64,000 bases of DNA from contig JACCIC010000027.1 in assembly GCA_018907035.1 (NCBI GenBank), positions 310,001 to 374,000 on the forward strand, in the 5' to 3' direction. Below, one piece after another: positions 44,736-55,834 of this stretch. Source of the stretch: Sycobia sp. Sy_11. Its lineage: Eukaryota; Arthropoda; Insecta; Hymenoptera; Epichrysomallidae. A model generated the notes under the pieces. That model made no database searches. It had not been told where the DNA came from and worked only from the letters and a program-made list of their open reading frames with translations. A program made the translations under genes and the position numbers. Each line of letters starts with the position of its first letter. Positions within the stretch are counted from its first letter, which is position 1.

Positions 44736-45143
44736 TTTCAATATTTCCAATTATATTTTTTTAGCGTCCAGTTATACAAATCTATTCAAAATTTACTTTC
44801 TTCTTTGAAATAAACAAAATTATTAATTCTGAGAATTCCGGTCTCTCTATATGACCTTCCAAGAAATGGGTCAATGTATGAAACCTCGAACAACGATGGC
44901 TATGTTTTTTCTCCCAACCAATGTAAAATATGCACTTCAATAATCACAAAGACAAGCACATTACAATGTTTTACACCGATTCGTTCAAATTTTCACTCAC
45001 AAAGCTCTGTTCGACAATTTTGAATTCTTCTTGCTTGCTCGCAATATCTCGATTTCATCGTTTGAAATTGATATTTCAAAGTAAATTTTGAGAACTTTTC
45101 CAATTCAATTGCATCACTATTTTGCTCGATCCCACTTCTGAAC

Positions 45144-45501
45144 TGTGAGGGGTGGTTTACTTAAGTAAGGATGCCACTTATTTCGAATATAACTATATAT
45201 TTATTAGCAAATTACATAGTAGTTTATACAGATATTAGATACATGCGCTCGAGAGCAAACTTCGATGAAGACTAACTACATATATTATATATATGCGCTC
45301 GAGAACAAGTTTCGATGATCGTGACATCTATCTCTCTTTCTGCTAAAGCACGCATACACTCTATATTATAAACGTACGTATTACACGCGTTATATGCTAT
45401 ATTCTTACAAAAATAAAATAATATAAAATAAAAATAATAACTTTTTACTTAAAATAATACTAATTTACTTTTACAAAAAACGCACAGGTCGTCCCGTTAC
45501 A
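45144..45501 (-). repeat. Probable LTR (5' LTR of the truncated gag element)
   Basis: On the minus strand it begins TGTAACGGGACGACC and ends CCACCCCTCACA (TGT...ACA), 358 bp. Directly after it comes GTTCAGAAGTGGGATCGAGC, resembling primer-binding sites of the form GGTGTCAGAAGTGGGA seen in insect LTR elements (from memory). The gag begins about 400 bases further on. No second LTR is in the window. Confidence 0.55.
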
Positions 45502-46769
45502 CCTAGTATGTACAAAGTTTTATTTTAGTATATTAAATAGTTTCTGAATAAATCAGTTTTAATAATTCCTTTTTTATTCATTAGGTGTGTATACCTATAA
45601 ATATTTAAAAAGGAAAATAAAAACTATATTCAGGATAAGTGAAATATCTAATTAGTACTAATGAATTTCTTTTTTTACAAATAACTGTTCCAGAAAACTT
45701 ATATGGGAAAACATCAATTTAGTATTATTGTGTACGTACATCTTACCGGCATAGCTTTTTTAGCCTGGAGAATAACTATGATATTCCATTTGTCAATTGA
45801 AATATTAAAACTATCTATGCTTTATGCAATTATATTTATTTATCGACTAACACAAATTTAAAGCTAGAGAACATGAGCTTTATTCTACATAAATCAGTAG
45901 ACTTTTAATAAAAGATGGAAAAATTATGATATAACATATAATAAAACAAATATAATAATAAAATAAAATTTTATTATTTACATTGTCTAATGTTTGTTAT
46001 TTTAATTATATTTTTTCTTTAAATGATTTATGATTTATAACACCACTTATATTAGAAAAGCTATATTATTATATCTATGAAGTTAATAGATGAAAAGCTA
46101 TATGAATTAGAAGCTATATAAGAATAGATATAAACTTTTTAGTTGAGAGTAGTTTTGTTTCACTGTAATAGTTCAAGAAATCTCATACATCCGGGCTTAT
46201 CCGTGATTTATCAGACAAATTTATGAGTCAGGATATTCCAAATAAAAGAATGGATTATCCCTTTATTGATACTTCGAGCCAGATATGCCATCGACGCATA
46301 GTGTATCTCTCCATTTGCGTGAGTATATATCAATACGTATATATTTATATTATACGTGTTTGACTTTGAGTTGTACATGAGTATTGTTTTGCTTGTATCA
46401 TTTTCTGTATTTTGGATTTGTATTTTTTTATTCATTTTCTAATATTAAGCATTCTAAAATTACTGAAAAAACTACTAAAGATTTGTTAGCAAGACAAAAA
46501 TGGTGTATTTATTAGTAATAATGGTGAAATTTATTAGTAAATTTTCAGTGGAATTGTTTTAAACCAAAAGCTGGTGCACCTACGAGCATTGAAGCCTATT
46601 GAATACTAACTACTGTTTTACAAGCTTTTTAGAATGAATTTCATGATTATGATTATCAATTATTTTTTTTAAGAGACAGCTAAAGAGCGTAGTTAATTTA
46701 AAACTCGATATTTACAATAATGGGTAATAATTATAGGCTTAGCAAGTATTTAGCCTACTAAGCAAAATT
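45502..46769. other. AT-rich sequence, nothing recognised
   Basis: There are only short ORFs (for example 46211-46435, minus) without a known domain. No repeats are matched. Confidence 0.4.
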
Positions 46770-47190
46770 TACTTTTTGCGACACATATTTCATCGGAGGT
46801 TCCTCTTGATAAAATTATATTACCTAAATTTAATGTTACTGAGTTTGATTAGCAAGGTTTTAAATGTAAATTTCAGTTTTTTATTTTAGCCGATACTGTG
46901 ATGCCCATTATCATTTAATTTGAGCATTTGATCAATGCATCAGAAGTTGATGCAGCTCCAAAATTAAAGAAATTTGATTTGGTTGATGAAAACGTCTTTA
47001 CCATAACTCTCTATAATTATTTTCTATGCACCATTCTCTTATAATATTCTTCTGCTACCTCCAGTATCTATTAAGGAAACTGGTGAGCATTTTTGCATAC
47101 TGCTGTGTAGAATAAAAATCTCTTAATTCCCTCAAACTGCTAGCTGAAAATGTGACATTACTTTTCTTCAATTTATTGAAAATAAATTAC
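46770..47190 (+). pseudogene. Possible BEL/Pao-like gag remnant
   Basis: The conceptual translation gives LDKIILPKFNVTEFD, then KCKFQFFILADTV, FEHLINASEVDAAPKLKKFD and VFTITLYNYF. In spacing this follows the conserved BEL/Pao Gag region (LPK...F.G....W..F...F...V...... KL.YL......A......Y..A...L). Identity is weak and stops interrupt it. No other part of such an element was found. Confidence 0.25.
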
Positions 47191-47788
47191 CATCTGCTAA
47201 ATGCTATTGAACAAGGTTAGTTCAAGAGAACGAATAAAATGTAATTGATTATATTAGTGTATTAAAAAAAAACTACGGTTTACTTAACTATATTAAATTA
47301 TAAAAGAAAATTTACCCATGCTTGTTTTTTCAAGTTAAGCATTTGGCGACGTTTTATAAAAAGTTCCTAGCTCTTGTGCCAGCCACAAAAAAGAACATGC
47401 AGCATACTCTCAGCTGTGCTTTCATTATTTGAGCTCGTATATTTCGAGTATACTGTAAAAGATTTTTTTATTTTTTAAAGCTCTTCAACGTAAAAATGCA
47501 ATGATATTAAATTGTAAAAATAAAGAATCAATAATAAAATTATTATGTAAATCAATAATAAAATAATAATAAAATCAATCTCTTTAAAAATTTATTTTAC
47601 ATATCCAGATATTATCAATTTATGAATTAATAGTAATTGGGTTTAAACTCATAAATCGAAAAAATTTAAATAATTGTCTTAATAAAAAATAATCTCTCGG
47701 TTACAGAAGCATAGGAAACTCGCACTCGCGCCAAGGTCCGCGCACGCTGCGTCAGTTCCCCTCCTTTCTGTCTCTCTTTCTCTGTCTG

Positions 47789-47832
<44 letters not shown>

Positions 47833-48582
47833 AACTCTTCGCTTCTTCGCTTCGTTGTTGGTCTATAACAACATATATATTATAATGTGTAGATTTATGC
47901 ATATCGCGTATGATACAGGCTGCGATTGAACAGAGAACTCACAGACGTAGGATAGTGAACGCGTGTGGCATTCACAATCCTCTGTCTCAATACATGAATA
48001 AGTTTGAATATAAATCTGTGCAACTATTTTATCAATCATTTTATTAATCTTAAAGTTACATTTTATTTATTTGGTTATAAATAATAACTATACTTTTTAT
48101 AAATGATTCTGTAAACAATAAATTTCAATAATAAATCTGTTGCTTGCACATATTTTAGGCATCTAATTTAAAAAATATTGCATGAAAAAGTTAAATCTTA
48201 AAATCAATTTTTTGTTTTCAGGTACCGTATACTAAATTTTAGTGTATTCATTAGACTGGTGTAGTAGATTAAATTCTTAGTATGAGTATATTGTAGAATA
48301 TTCTGAATGAGAAAATAAACTTTGTTTTGTATTGATTTAGATAATTACAACTAAATTCAAGAATTTCTATTCATTATTAAACGAAAAAAACAATTTAAAT
48401 CACTTATATTTGTATTTACCTATAATCATAATAATTTAAATTCGGTGTTTTCAGAGTTACATTAAATATATCAAAGATTATTTTGAAACAAACATTAGTG
48501 AGAATTTTAATCTTATCACGTAAGTTTGCCCTAAATCACCTACTAGGCGCATCAGTATAATAAAATAACAGGTAATCTACTA
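47191..48582. other. AT-rich sequence with a TC microsatellite
   Basis: 47697-48000 is less AT-rich and contains a long TC tract (about 47770-47827) preceded by GCGCCAAGGTCCGCGC. It could be LTR or UTR material, but there is no second copy to compare. The remainder shows nothing recognisable. Confidence 0.35.
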
Positions 48583-49872
48583 TTAGGTGTACAACTTTTC
48601 TTCCGCCGTTTTTTCCGAATTTCGAGACTTTATTGTAAAAAATGGATTATACACTTACAATTCAAAGTATTGTCCATCGCAGATCACTACTTTCTCCCAT
48701 CATTCGGGCAGCATACGAATTCTGTGTTGAAAAAACTGGTCATCTTTTTGAAGCGATCCACGAATCAATCCATTTTTTTACTTCTTCATAAGACCGGAAG
48801 TGCTGGTCAGCCAGGCCGTGTACCATTGATTGACATAAGTAATAGTCTGAAGGTGTAACGTCTGAAGAATACGGAGGGGGGGTAGCACCTTCCGTTTCAA
48901 CGATTCCAAGTATGTCTTGACCACTTTCGCCACATGGGGTCGAGCATTAACATGCTGTAAAATCACTTTTTCATGCCTATCGTTGTATTGCGGCCGTGTT
49001 TCTTTCAATGATTGGCTCAAACGTATCAATTGCGTTCGATAACGATCGCTTATGATTGGTTCAGTGTTTTTCAGCAACTCATAATACACTACACCGTAGT
49101 AGTGCTACCAAATATTGAGGACGACCTTGGAACCGTGAATTGAATATTCGGTTTGGCCGTCAGCGTGGAAGCATGGCCGCGTTATCTCCATGATTTTCTG
49201 CACTTGGAATTATCATAATGAACCCATATTATGTCTACAGTCACAATTCAATGCAAAAATTCTTTCCTTTTTTGCTTTACAAGCAGTTTTTCACAAGCAA
49301 CTAAACACCGTTCAACATCTTTCGGTTTCAACTGGTACGGCACTCAATTTCCTTGTTTCTGAATCATTTCTATGTCTTTCAGCCATTTGGAAATTACTTG
49401 TTGCGTTCCTCCCAATAATTATGTCAATTTTGTTTCGTTTGACAGGAGTCTTGATCAAATAAGACTTCCAATTCTATATCTTCGAAAACCTTCTTTCGTC
49501 CACGGCCATGTTGATCTTTGACATGAAAATCATTGTTTTTGAAGAGTTGAGAACACTCTCGGTACGTTCTTTTACTAATAGCGGCCTCACCATAGGTATT
49601 TGAGAGCAGCCGATGAGTCTCAGCCACAGATTTCTGCACATTAGAGCAGAAAACTAAAATCTCTCGAAAATGACAAGAATTTGGATCTTAAGCTAACATA
49701 TTTAATAGAGAATAACTTATTGATGTAGGCTCAAATTAACTACTATTTCAATGACGTTATGTATACAAATACCTAAGCTTATTGTACGACATCTACGATC
49801 TATTTATTTCGGATACCACTTACCGCTATAGCAATCTATTGCAAAACGGCGGAAGCAAAAATGTACACCTAA
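48583..49872 (-). mobile_element. Full-length but dead mariner (1290 bp)
   Basis: The terminal repeats start TTAGGTGTACAACTTTTCTT (left) and TTAGGTGTACATTTTTGCTT (right, complement) and share TTCCGCCGTTTT. TA flanks both ends (48581-48582, 49873-49874). The minus-strand transposase is readable in pieces: VAETHRLLSNTYGEAAISKR (about 49560-49630), VILQHVNARPHVAKVVKTYL near 48905-48965 (second catalytic Asp changed to Val), and the C-terminal DHLF-type region further left with frameshifts. It is about the same length as the intact copies but clearly diverged from them. Confidence 0.85.
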
Positions 49873-49874
49873 TA

Positions 49875-50079
49875 TTTAAATCTACTTATACAGTAAGTTA
49901 GCTGAAACTTCTAAAAATGAAACACTTGGAGGGATCTCTGAAGACTTGAGAGAACTAAGATCCCTTCCAAAAATTATGGATTCATTCTGCAATGACACTT
50001 CTTCAAATGTCATTGGCACGAATGCACTTAATAATTAATTAAGATTCATTTTCTTTCTAATGCAATGAAAAAAATAATT
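49875..50079. other. Unassigned AT-rich sequence
   Basis: Nothing recognised. Confidence 0.4.
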
Positions 50080-50331
50080 TCAAACATGATGAAAGAGGTA
50101 CTTAGAGAGGAGACTTAGAAAGTTACACTTCCAAAACAAGAATTTTACCGACGAGAAAGATTTTCTACAGTGTTCATAGATATTTTCCAGCAGAGACAAA
50201 CAGTTATGCGCATTGCAGCCACCATCTTTTTTTTCTCTCTTCACAATTCGTCGACAGGTCCAGTAGGGAACAAGTATAGTAACAAAAAACAATAGAAAGT
50301 AAGTGAATTTAATGTGAATTATTTTTTTCAT
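50080..50331 (-). CDS. Hypothetical small secreted-type protein, 83 aa
   Basis: It starts with an ATG at 50331 and an N-terminus MKKIIHIKFTYFLLFFVTIL, which looks like a signal peptide. Possible cleavage is after about residue 25 (PYWTC). The rest is basic and has four further cysteines (GGCNAHNC, EHC, WKC) and a dibasic KR after the signal region (RRIVKREKK), as in some secreted peptide precursors. There is a donor-like GGTAAAA near residue 63. There is no match to a family I know, no visible promoter, and an AT-rich sequence can give such ORFs by chance. Confidence 0.25.
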   Translation of the reverse strand: MKKIIHIKFTYFLLFFVTILVPYWTCRRIVKREKKDGGCNAHNCLSLLENIYEHCRKSFSSVKFLFWKCNFLSLLSKYLFHHV

Positions 50332-50480
50332 CTTTCATTTCTATCTTTCTCTTTCTCCTCTATATCCCGAGAAATAGCACGGTCCCTATGTCAGTGATCC
50401 AACATTCTCCTTAACTACAACGTTCTTGTCTTCAATTCATTATTTTTTGATCCTTTGTTTCAAGACCATTTCAATACATT

Positions 50481-50481
<1 letters not shown>

Positions 50482-50572
<91 letters not shown>
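50482..50572. repeat. Long TA microsatellite
   Basis: About 90 bases of TA with a single GT interruption. Confidence 0.95.
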
Positions 50573-50573
<1 letters not shown>

Positions 50574-50579
50574 AGTTTA

Positions 50580-52734
50580 TAAAATAATTTATATTTTTTG
50601 TTTCAGTGCCGCGAGTGCCTGATAAATGTCTTGTGAACAAAAGTTTTGTTTCATTCATAGAAACACATATTGCAAAAAACGGTGTAAATTACAGTGTTGC
50701 CAAAATTGGATAAAATACGCGTTACGTCAACGGTCTAGAATAGTTAGTGAAGATATTATTGTTGATAGATTTATTAGAATTACTAAATGATCAAAAACAT
50801 ATAATTCAATAATAATAGTGTCCTAAAACTATATAAAATTTACATAATTAAGAATTTAATTAAAAATGAAATACGTAAAGTTAAAATGAAATGCAATGGT
50901 TGAGACAAAAACCAATCTTATAATAACCATATCCTTAGAAAATCCTTATTTATAAAATTAAATATAGACCTCAAATAGATCCACTGTCTTTATATTATTT
51001 TGAAGATTACTTCGAAGTTTGTTTTCAAGAATATAAGTATTTATGAACTGTTTTTCGAAGATAGTGTCAGACTCTAAAATCATGTTGTTTATTATAATTT
51101 TAACCACCCTAGTGAAAAATAATTAATGTTGTAGAAAACAGCAAGCTCTTGCTATTTTTCTCTAATTTTCACAGACGAGGTAAAATGTCTCCCTCTTGTA
51201 GAAAATAACTACCAGTGAAATGTCTAGATGGTCATTTTGGAGACAAATCACCTGATGCAGAGACTACTCTGTCTAACTGGTAATGATTACTCTTAAATTT
51301 GTCTTCAATAATAGCGCTTATTGCACCTAAAACGGAGAGTTCTATAGAGATCAGAAATCTGACGGTGGAATGTCGTAGTTGTTACTATATATTTCGTTAG
51401 GTGGAGAGCACAGCGATAACAGTCCTTGAGTCGATTTTTTCCTTAATTTATATATTTAATTTTGATGTAATTTTAAGTGAATGAAGTAATTAGTTGTTCA
51501 ATCGCAAGTTATTATGTATTTACATATATTGTCTTGTTTTATTTTGAGATCATTGCCTAGCTTTAAGTTCTGTACAGTCAGTTTAATGTAAAATATTATA
51601 TATATAAGTATATAGACTATTTGATTTGATACATTTCGTAATATATAAAATATACGTGATACACATTATTTTTGAATACGTGATACACGTTTTACTAAAA
51701 ATAACATTAAATTAGAGTAAAACTTAAAAATAATTAAAAATAAAAATAATAAAAATATCACGTATTTCAAAAATAAATTATTTTTCAAACCTAAAATGAA
51801 ATAATATTCTACTAATAGGAAATAAGAACAAAAAAGAATAACATTCAAAAGTTATTAATAATTCAGTTACAAAACTATGGACAACATAGTAAGGATGACA
51901 TAGTAAGTATATGGTACATATATAACACGAGAAATTTTGATTAAGCTATATATAACACAAAAGATAACGGTTGCTCGTTTTGGCATCCATAATGATTTGT
52001 CCTTGCTGTTGTAGCAAGATACAAAATTTTGGCAAGTGTATTATATATAACTGCTTCAGCGTCCTTATATTTATGTCAACCAAAGAAACTTAGTTTTCTA
52101 AAAACAAATCCATACATATTTTACCTTATAATTCATAATTTATAATTCTAGCTATCTATCAGGTGCAAAAATTGAAGTTCAATAAAAAGTAATTAATCGT
52201 AAATGAAGAATTTAACACACTTATTTTATAAAAGGCGAAAATGTGATTAGGTCTAAAAAATAATTCTTTACTTCGCTTTAAAGATTAAGTTAATCCTCTC
52301 CCCTCGTTGCAACTATGCTCTCTCTATTGCTTTTGTTCATACTTTGAACATTTTATAGGATTATATACTTTTTTAATGACATATATATTGTTCCTTTTTC
52401 ATATTCTTTTGAATAATGTCTACTTAACTATAACAATCAAAATACTTCATAAGTGAAATAATTTGTAATTAGCATTAGACTATCGTCAACTACTAAATAA
52501 GTTTTAGAAGAATATATTCATAAAAGCTATAAGCTTCTTTCTATAATATTTTTTATTGACAACTTGTTTTATTAAATGAATCAGAATTGATGGCAAAATG
52601 TAGGGTATGGCTATTGATAGAATTAAAAAAAAAATTTATTAAGGTCGCTTAAATGCCATTGAAGAAGAATGAAATTTTCTAGCAATAGTTCAACAACAGT
52701 GACAGTACGATGTAAAAATTAATCATTTTTTATA
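50580..52734. other. AT-rich sequence, no recognised gene
   Basis: 50600-50800 and 51110-51450 are less AT-rich and have short open stretches but no readable domain. The latter could be old retroelement 3' sequence. Nothing else stands out. Confidence 0.35.
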
Positions 52735-52930
52735 ACGCTGAAGTAACATTTCGGACATGCAAAATCGCCGATCACCGTCTCTCGGCTTCAATTCGTACGT
52801 CATCCATAAGTTTCCGAAAGCAAACGATAGGTCTCAGCCGCACTTTTTCTTATATTAAAAAATAGAAGCAGCGCTTTGATGAATGACCTTATTTGGCTGG
52901 AAACTTGCCATGATTTTGCGCGATAAAATA
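52735..52930 (-). pseudogene. Mariner fragment with internal deletion (minus)
   Basis: MASFQPNKVIHQS starts at about 52911. LLFFNIRKSAAETYRLLSET (first helix-turn-helix) follows at about 52803-52864. Then there is a sudden jump into MTYELKPRDGDRRFCMSEM, which normally lies about 80 residues further on. So roughly 240 bases are missing inside the fragment. The leader up to about 52995 matches that of the fragment at 21008-21245. Inactive. Confidence 0.7.
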
Positions 52931-52984
52931 AAGACACCGAAAGAATTAAATTGAAATGAAGAATCTATAAAATAACATACAAGG

Positions 52985-53335
52985 TCTGACTGTTCTGCCC
53001 GGGGCATGTGGCATCTCGTTACATCGCCCAGGAGATGAGAGTTAGTCACCAAACCATATTAAACCATCTGTAGAAAGCTGGATACAAAAAAAAGCTTGGG
53101 AGGTTTTATCGCATCCACCATATAGCCAGGACATAGTGCCAAGTGATTACCACCTGTTCCTGTCGATGTCGAACGCCCTTGGTGGTGTAAAGTTGGACTC
53201 AAAAGAGGCTTGTGAAAAGTGACTATCCGAGTTCTTCACAAATAAGGAGAGGGGTTTCTACGAGAGGGGTATTATGAAATTTCCGTCTAGATGGAAACAG
53301 ATTATCGAACACAGCGGCGCATATTTGAAGTAAAT
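52985..53335 (+). pseudogene. Mariner fragment with internal deletion (plus), different subfamily
   Basis: On the plus strand, HVASRYIAQEMRVSHQTILN and KAGYKKKLG give the second helix-turn-helix of a mariner. Directly afterwards comes WEVLSHPPYSQDIVPSDYHL (third catalytic Asp region), then KEACEK and GFYERGIMKFPSRWKQIIEH to the end of the protein. The whole middle with two catalytic residues is deleted. It abuts the minus-strand fragment head-to-head, and the two are different subfamilies. Confidence 0.7.
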
Positions 53336-54133
53336 CCGACCACTGTAACACTTTTTATACAGCATTTAATGAAGAGCAAAAAAGCGGAAGGGAGATATTT
53401 GACAACCTATATTTCGGATGATATTATTTCAGATGATGAGATATTAAGACCATGGGGTCATTACAGAAATATCGAAAAACAATATGTTAAACCTTCAAAT
53501 GAAATTTTAATACCAAATGAGTTGAATTCAGAGTCGAAAATATGAAAAAGAGTCCTCAAAATAGTATGATCAGACAAAAGTTGGTACTTCTAAATGATAC
53601 ATCAATGGGCCGTTCCATGCCGTTTCAATGCTAGAGGGTTGAACATACCATCCGACTGCTGTTTCATGCAATTCTATGGTTCAAACAGACTTCCAATCTA
53701 CACACGGCAATCATGTGTCCGACGACTACATATAATTGAAGACTTCTAAACGTGTAAATGTGAGACACCACTCACCAGCAACGAAGCTACAGCTATGTTA
53801 GTAATATCTTCAAGCCGAAGTCATCTTCAAACCCTTACTTGAAATATTTGAGAATATTTTTCAGCAGAACATCGACAAGTTCACTTGATAAAACGAATAT
53901 CTTTTAACTGTTTGCAGCGTTAATAATAGTACTCGTATTAATTATATACATATTTTTATATAGGAACACCTTTTTAAATATAAAATATGAAAATAAATTA
54001 TAAATGATTGATAACATTCTTTAGAGACAATATTTAAAGTACAAATCTGCAAAATTATCTAAAGCCATTCAGATTTATAACCTTCTATTATTTTAAAACA
54101 ATTGAATTGTACTTATGTCGACTGCCCATATAC
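53336..54133. other. Unassigned sequence
   Basis: The plus-strand ORF 53291-53545 overlaps the mariner end and has no known domain. 53570-53900 is less AT-rich than the rest but unrecognised. There is nothing else to report. Confidence 0.35.
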
Positions 54134-54278
54134 AAATTAATAAATATTTTTTATTGGTCTTACAGTCCAATGAATTCAATCTAAAAATAAAATAAAAATT
54201 TAAATAAATAATTTTTATTATATTTTTAGATTGAATTGATTGAATTGTAAGACCAAAAAAAAAATATTTATTAATTTA
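54134..54278. repeat. Small hairpin MITE-like repeat (~145 bp)
   Basis: AAATTAATAAATATTTTTTA at the left and its near-complement at the right enclose a second paired segment (GGTCTTACAGTCCAATGAAT against ATTGATTGAATTGTAAGACC). The loop is AT-rich. It stands 22 bases upstream of the mariner at 54302. Confidence 0.75.
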
Positions 54279-54301
54279 CCTTATATTATTACTGTAAAAT
54301 A

Positions 54302-55588
54302 TTAGGAGTGTGAATAAGTCTTTCCCGTTTTTTGTAAGAGATGGCGCCACCAATACTGTGCGAGTATTCAATGGTTACATATGTCATAATCAAAGCTTAT
54401 TCATATGTCAACAATTCCATACTAACACATTAGTTAAAATTTTTTCGCATAATAAATTTTTGATATCGTGAAAATGTCGAAATTTGAGCCGAGTCGACGT
54501 CATTTGCGGGAAGTTTCACTTTATTGGTTCAATTTGAAGAAATCTGCTGCCGAGACGCATCGATTGCTTCAGGAGGCGTATGGAGAAGGTTGTGTCGATG
54601 ATTCAAGTGTTCGCGGATGGTTTCGACGCTTCAAAAGCGGTGATTTCGACGTGGAAGACAAGCAGCGTTCCGGGCGGCCGCAAATCTTTGAAGATCGAGA
54701 ATTGGCGACTTTGCTTGATGAAGATTCTTGTCAAACGCAAGAAGAACTTGCTGAAGCATTGGGAGTTGACCGAACAACCATTTCCAAGCGTTTGAAAGCC
54801 ATGGGAATGATCCAAAAGCAAGGAAATTGGGTGCCGTACGAACTGAAGCTGAGAGACGTCGAACGGCGTTTTTTCACTTGCGAACAGCTGTTTCAGCGAC
54901 ATAAAAGAAAGGGTTTTCTGCATCGTATCGTGACTGGCGATGAAAAGTGGATACGTTACGATAATCCGAAGCGAAGAAAATCATGGGGACTACCCGGCCA
55001 TGCATCATCATCGACGGCCAAGCCAAATATTCATGGCGCCAAGCTCATGATCTGTATATGGTGGGACCAGCGAGGTGTGGTTTACTATGAGCTTCTGAAA
55101 CCGAATGAAAGGATCACAGGTGAGATCTATCGACGACAATTGATGCGTTTGAGCCGCGCACTGCGAGAAAAACGGCCACAATACTCCGACAGGCACGACA
55201 AAGTTATTTTGCAACATGACAATGCTCGCCCACATGTTGCACCGCCGGTGAAAACATACTTAGAAACGCTCAAATGGGAAGTCCTACCCCACCCGCCGTA
55301 TAGTCCAGACGTTGCTCCGTTTGATTACCATCTCTTCAGATCGATGACGCATGGCCTGGCTGACCAGCACTTCCATTCCTACGAGGAAGCCAAAAAATGG
55401 GTGGATGACTGGATAGAGGCCAAACCGGTCGAATTTTTTCGCAACGGGATTCGTATGTTGCCAGAAAGATGGGAAAAAGTTGTAGCTAGCGATGGCCAAT
55501 ACTTTCAATAATTCATTTGTAACCATTTTTTCACAATAAAGGCTCAAAATTTGAAAAAAAAACGGGAAAGACTTATTCACATACCTGA
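54302..55588 (+). mobile_element. Complete mariner, copy 2 (1287 bp)
   Basis: Same length as copy 1 (4327-5613), in the opposite orientation. TA flanks it at 54300-54301 and 55589-55590. The left terminal repeat is identical to copy 1 (TTAGGAGTGTGAATAAGTC). The right one has about three changes at its outermost bases (it reads TCAGGTATGTGAATAAGTC from outside). The transposase is intact. It may be mobile, although the altered outer right end could reduce recognition. Confidence 0.95.
54468..55511 (+). CDS. Mariner transposase (DD34D), intact, 347 aa
   Basis: It has the same architecture as the transposase at 4404-5447. Catalytic residues are D158, D251 and D286, all present, with two helix-turn-helix units in the first 110 residues. 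Differences from copy 1 are E66Q, L142F, M155V, L195I, L202R, V220I, S230R, S285F and D322E, that is 338 of 347 identical. S285F lies next to the third catalytic aspartate (PFDYHLF instead of PSDYHLF) and M155V lies close to the first, so activity may differ. The ATG is 166 bases inside the element. Confidence 0.95.
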   Translation: MKMSKFEPSRRHLREVSLYWFNLKKSAAETHRLLQEAYGEGCVDDSSVRGWFRRFKSGDFDVEDKQRSGRPQIFEDRELATLLDEDSCQTQEELAEALGVDRTTISKRLKAMGMIQKQGNWVPYELKLRDVERRFFTCEQLFQRHKRKGFLHRIVTGDEKWIRYDNPKRRKSWGLPGHASSSTAKPNIHGAKLMICIWWDQRGVVYYELLKPNERITGEIYRRQLMRLSRALREKRPQYSDRHDKVILQHDNARPHVAPPVKTYLETLKWEVLPHPPYSPDVAPFDYHLFRSMTHGLADQHFHSYEEAKKWVDDWIEAKPVEFFRNGIRMLPERWEKVVASDGQYFQ

Positions 55589-55707
55589 TAATTAATAATT
55601 ACATAAAGCTAATAAATTACTTTACTTGTAATTATAAGAATCTAACAGAACAGTAACTAAATTTTTCAAAAAATTAAACATTACAGTATTTTGTTTTTAT
55701 TATTTTA

Positions 55708-55795
55708 CTAGCATGCCCCGTCTTAACTTGGAGCAAAATAATCATGTACCAATTTATTAAACATTTCAATATCATATAAGTAAAAAACTATATAT

Positions 55796-55830
<35 letters not shown>
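55708..55830 (+). repeat. CTAGC-ended interspersed repeat, copy 3 (fragment)
   Basis: It starts TACTAGCATGCCCCGTCTTA and follows the copies at 17013 and 20267 for about 85 bases (AATAATCATGTACCAATTTA, CAATATCATATAAGTAA). Then it runs into a TC tract (55801-55830) where the others have their GA tract much later. It is truncated or deleted. Confidence 0.6.
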
Positions 55831-55834
<4 letters not shown>

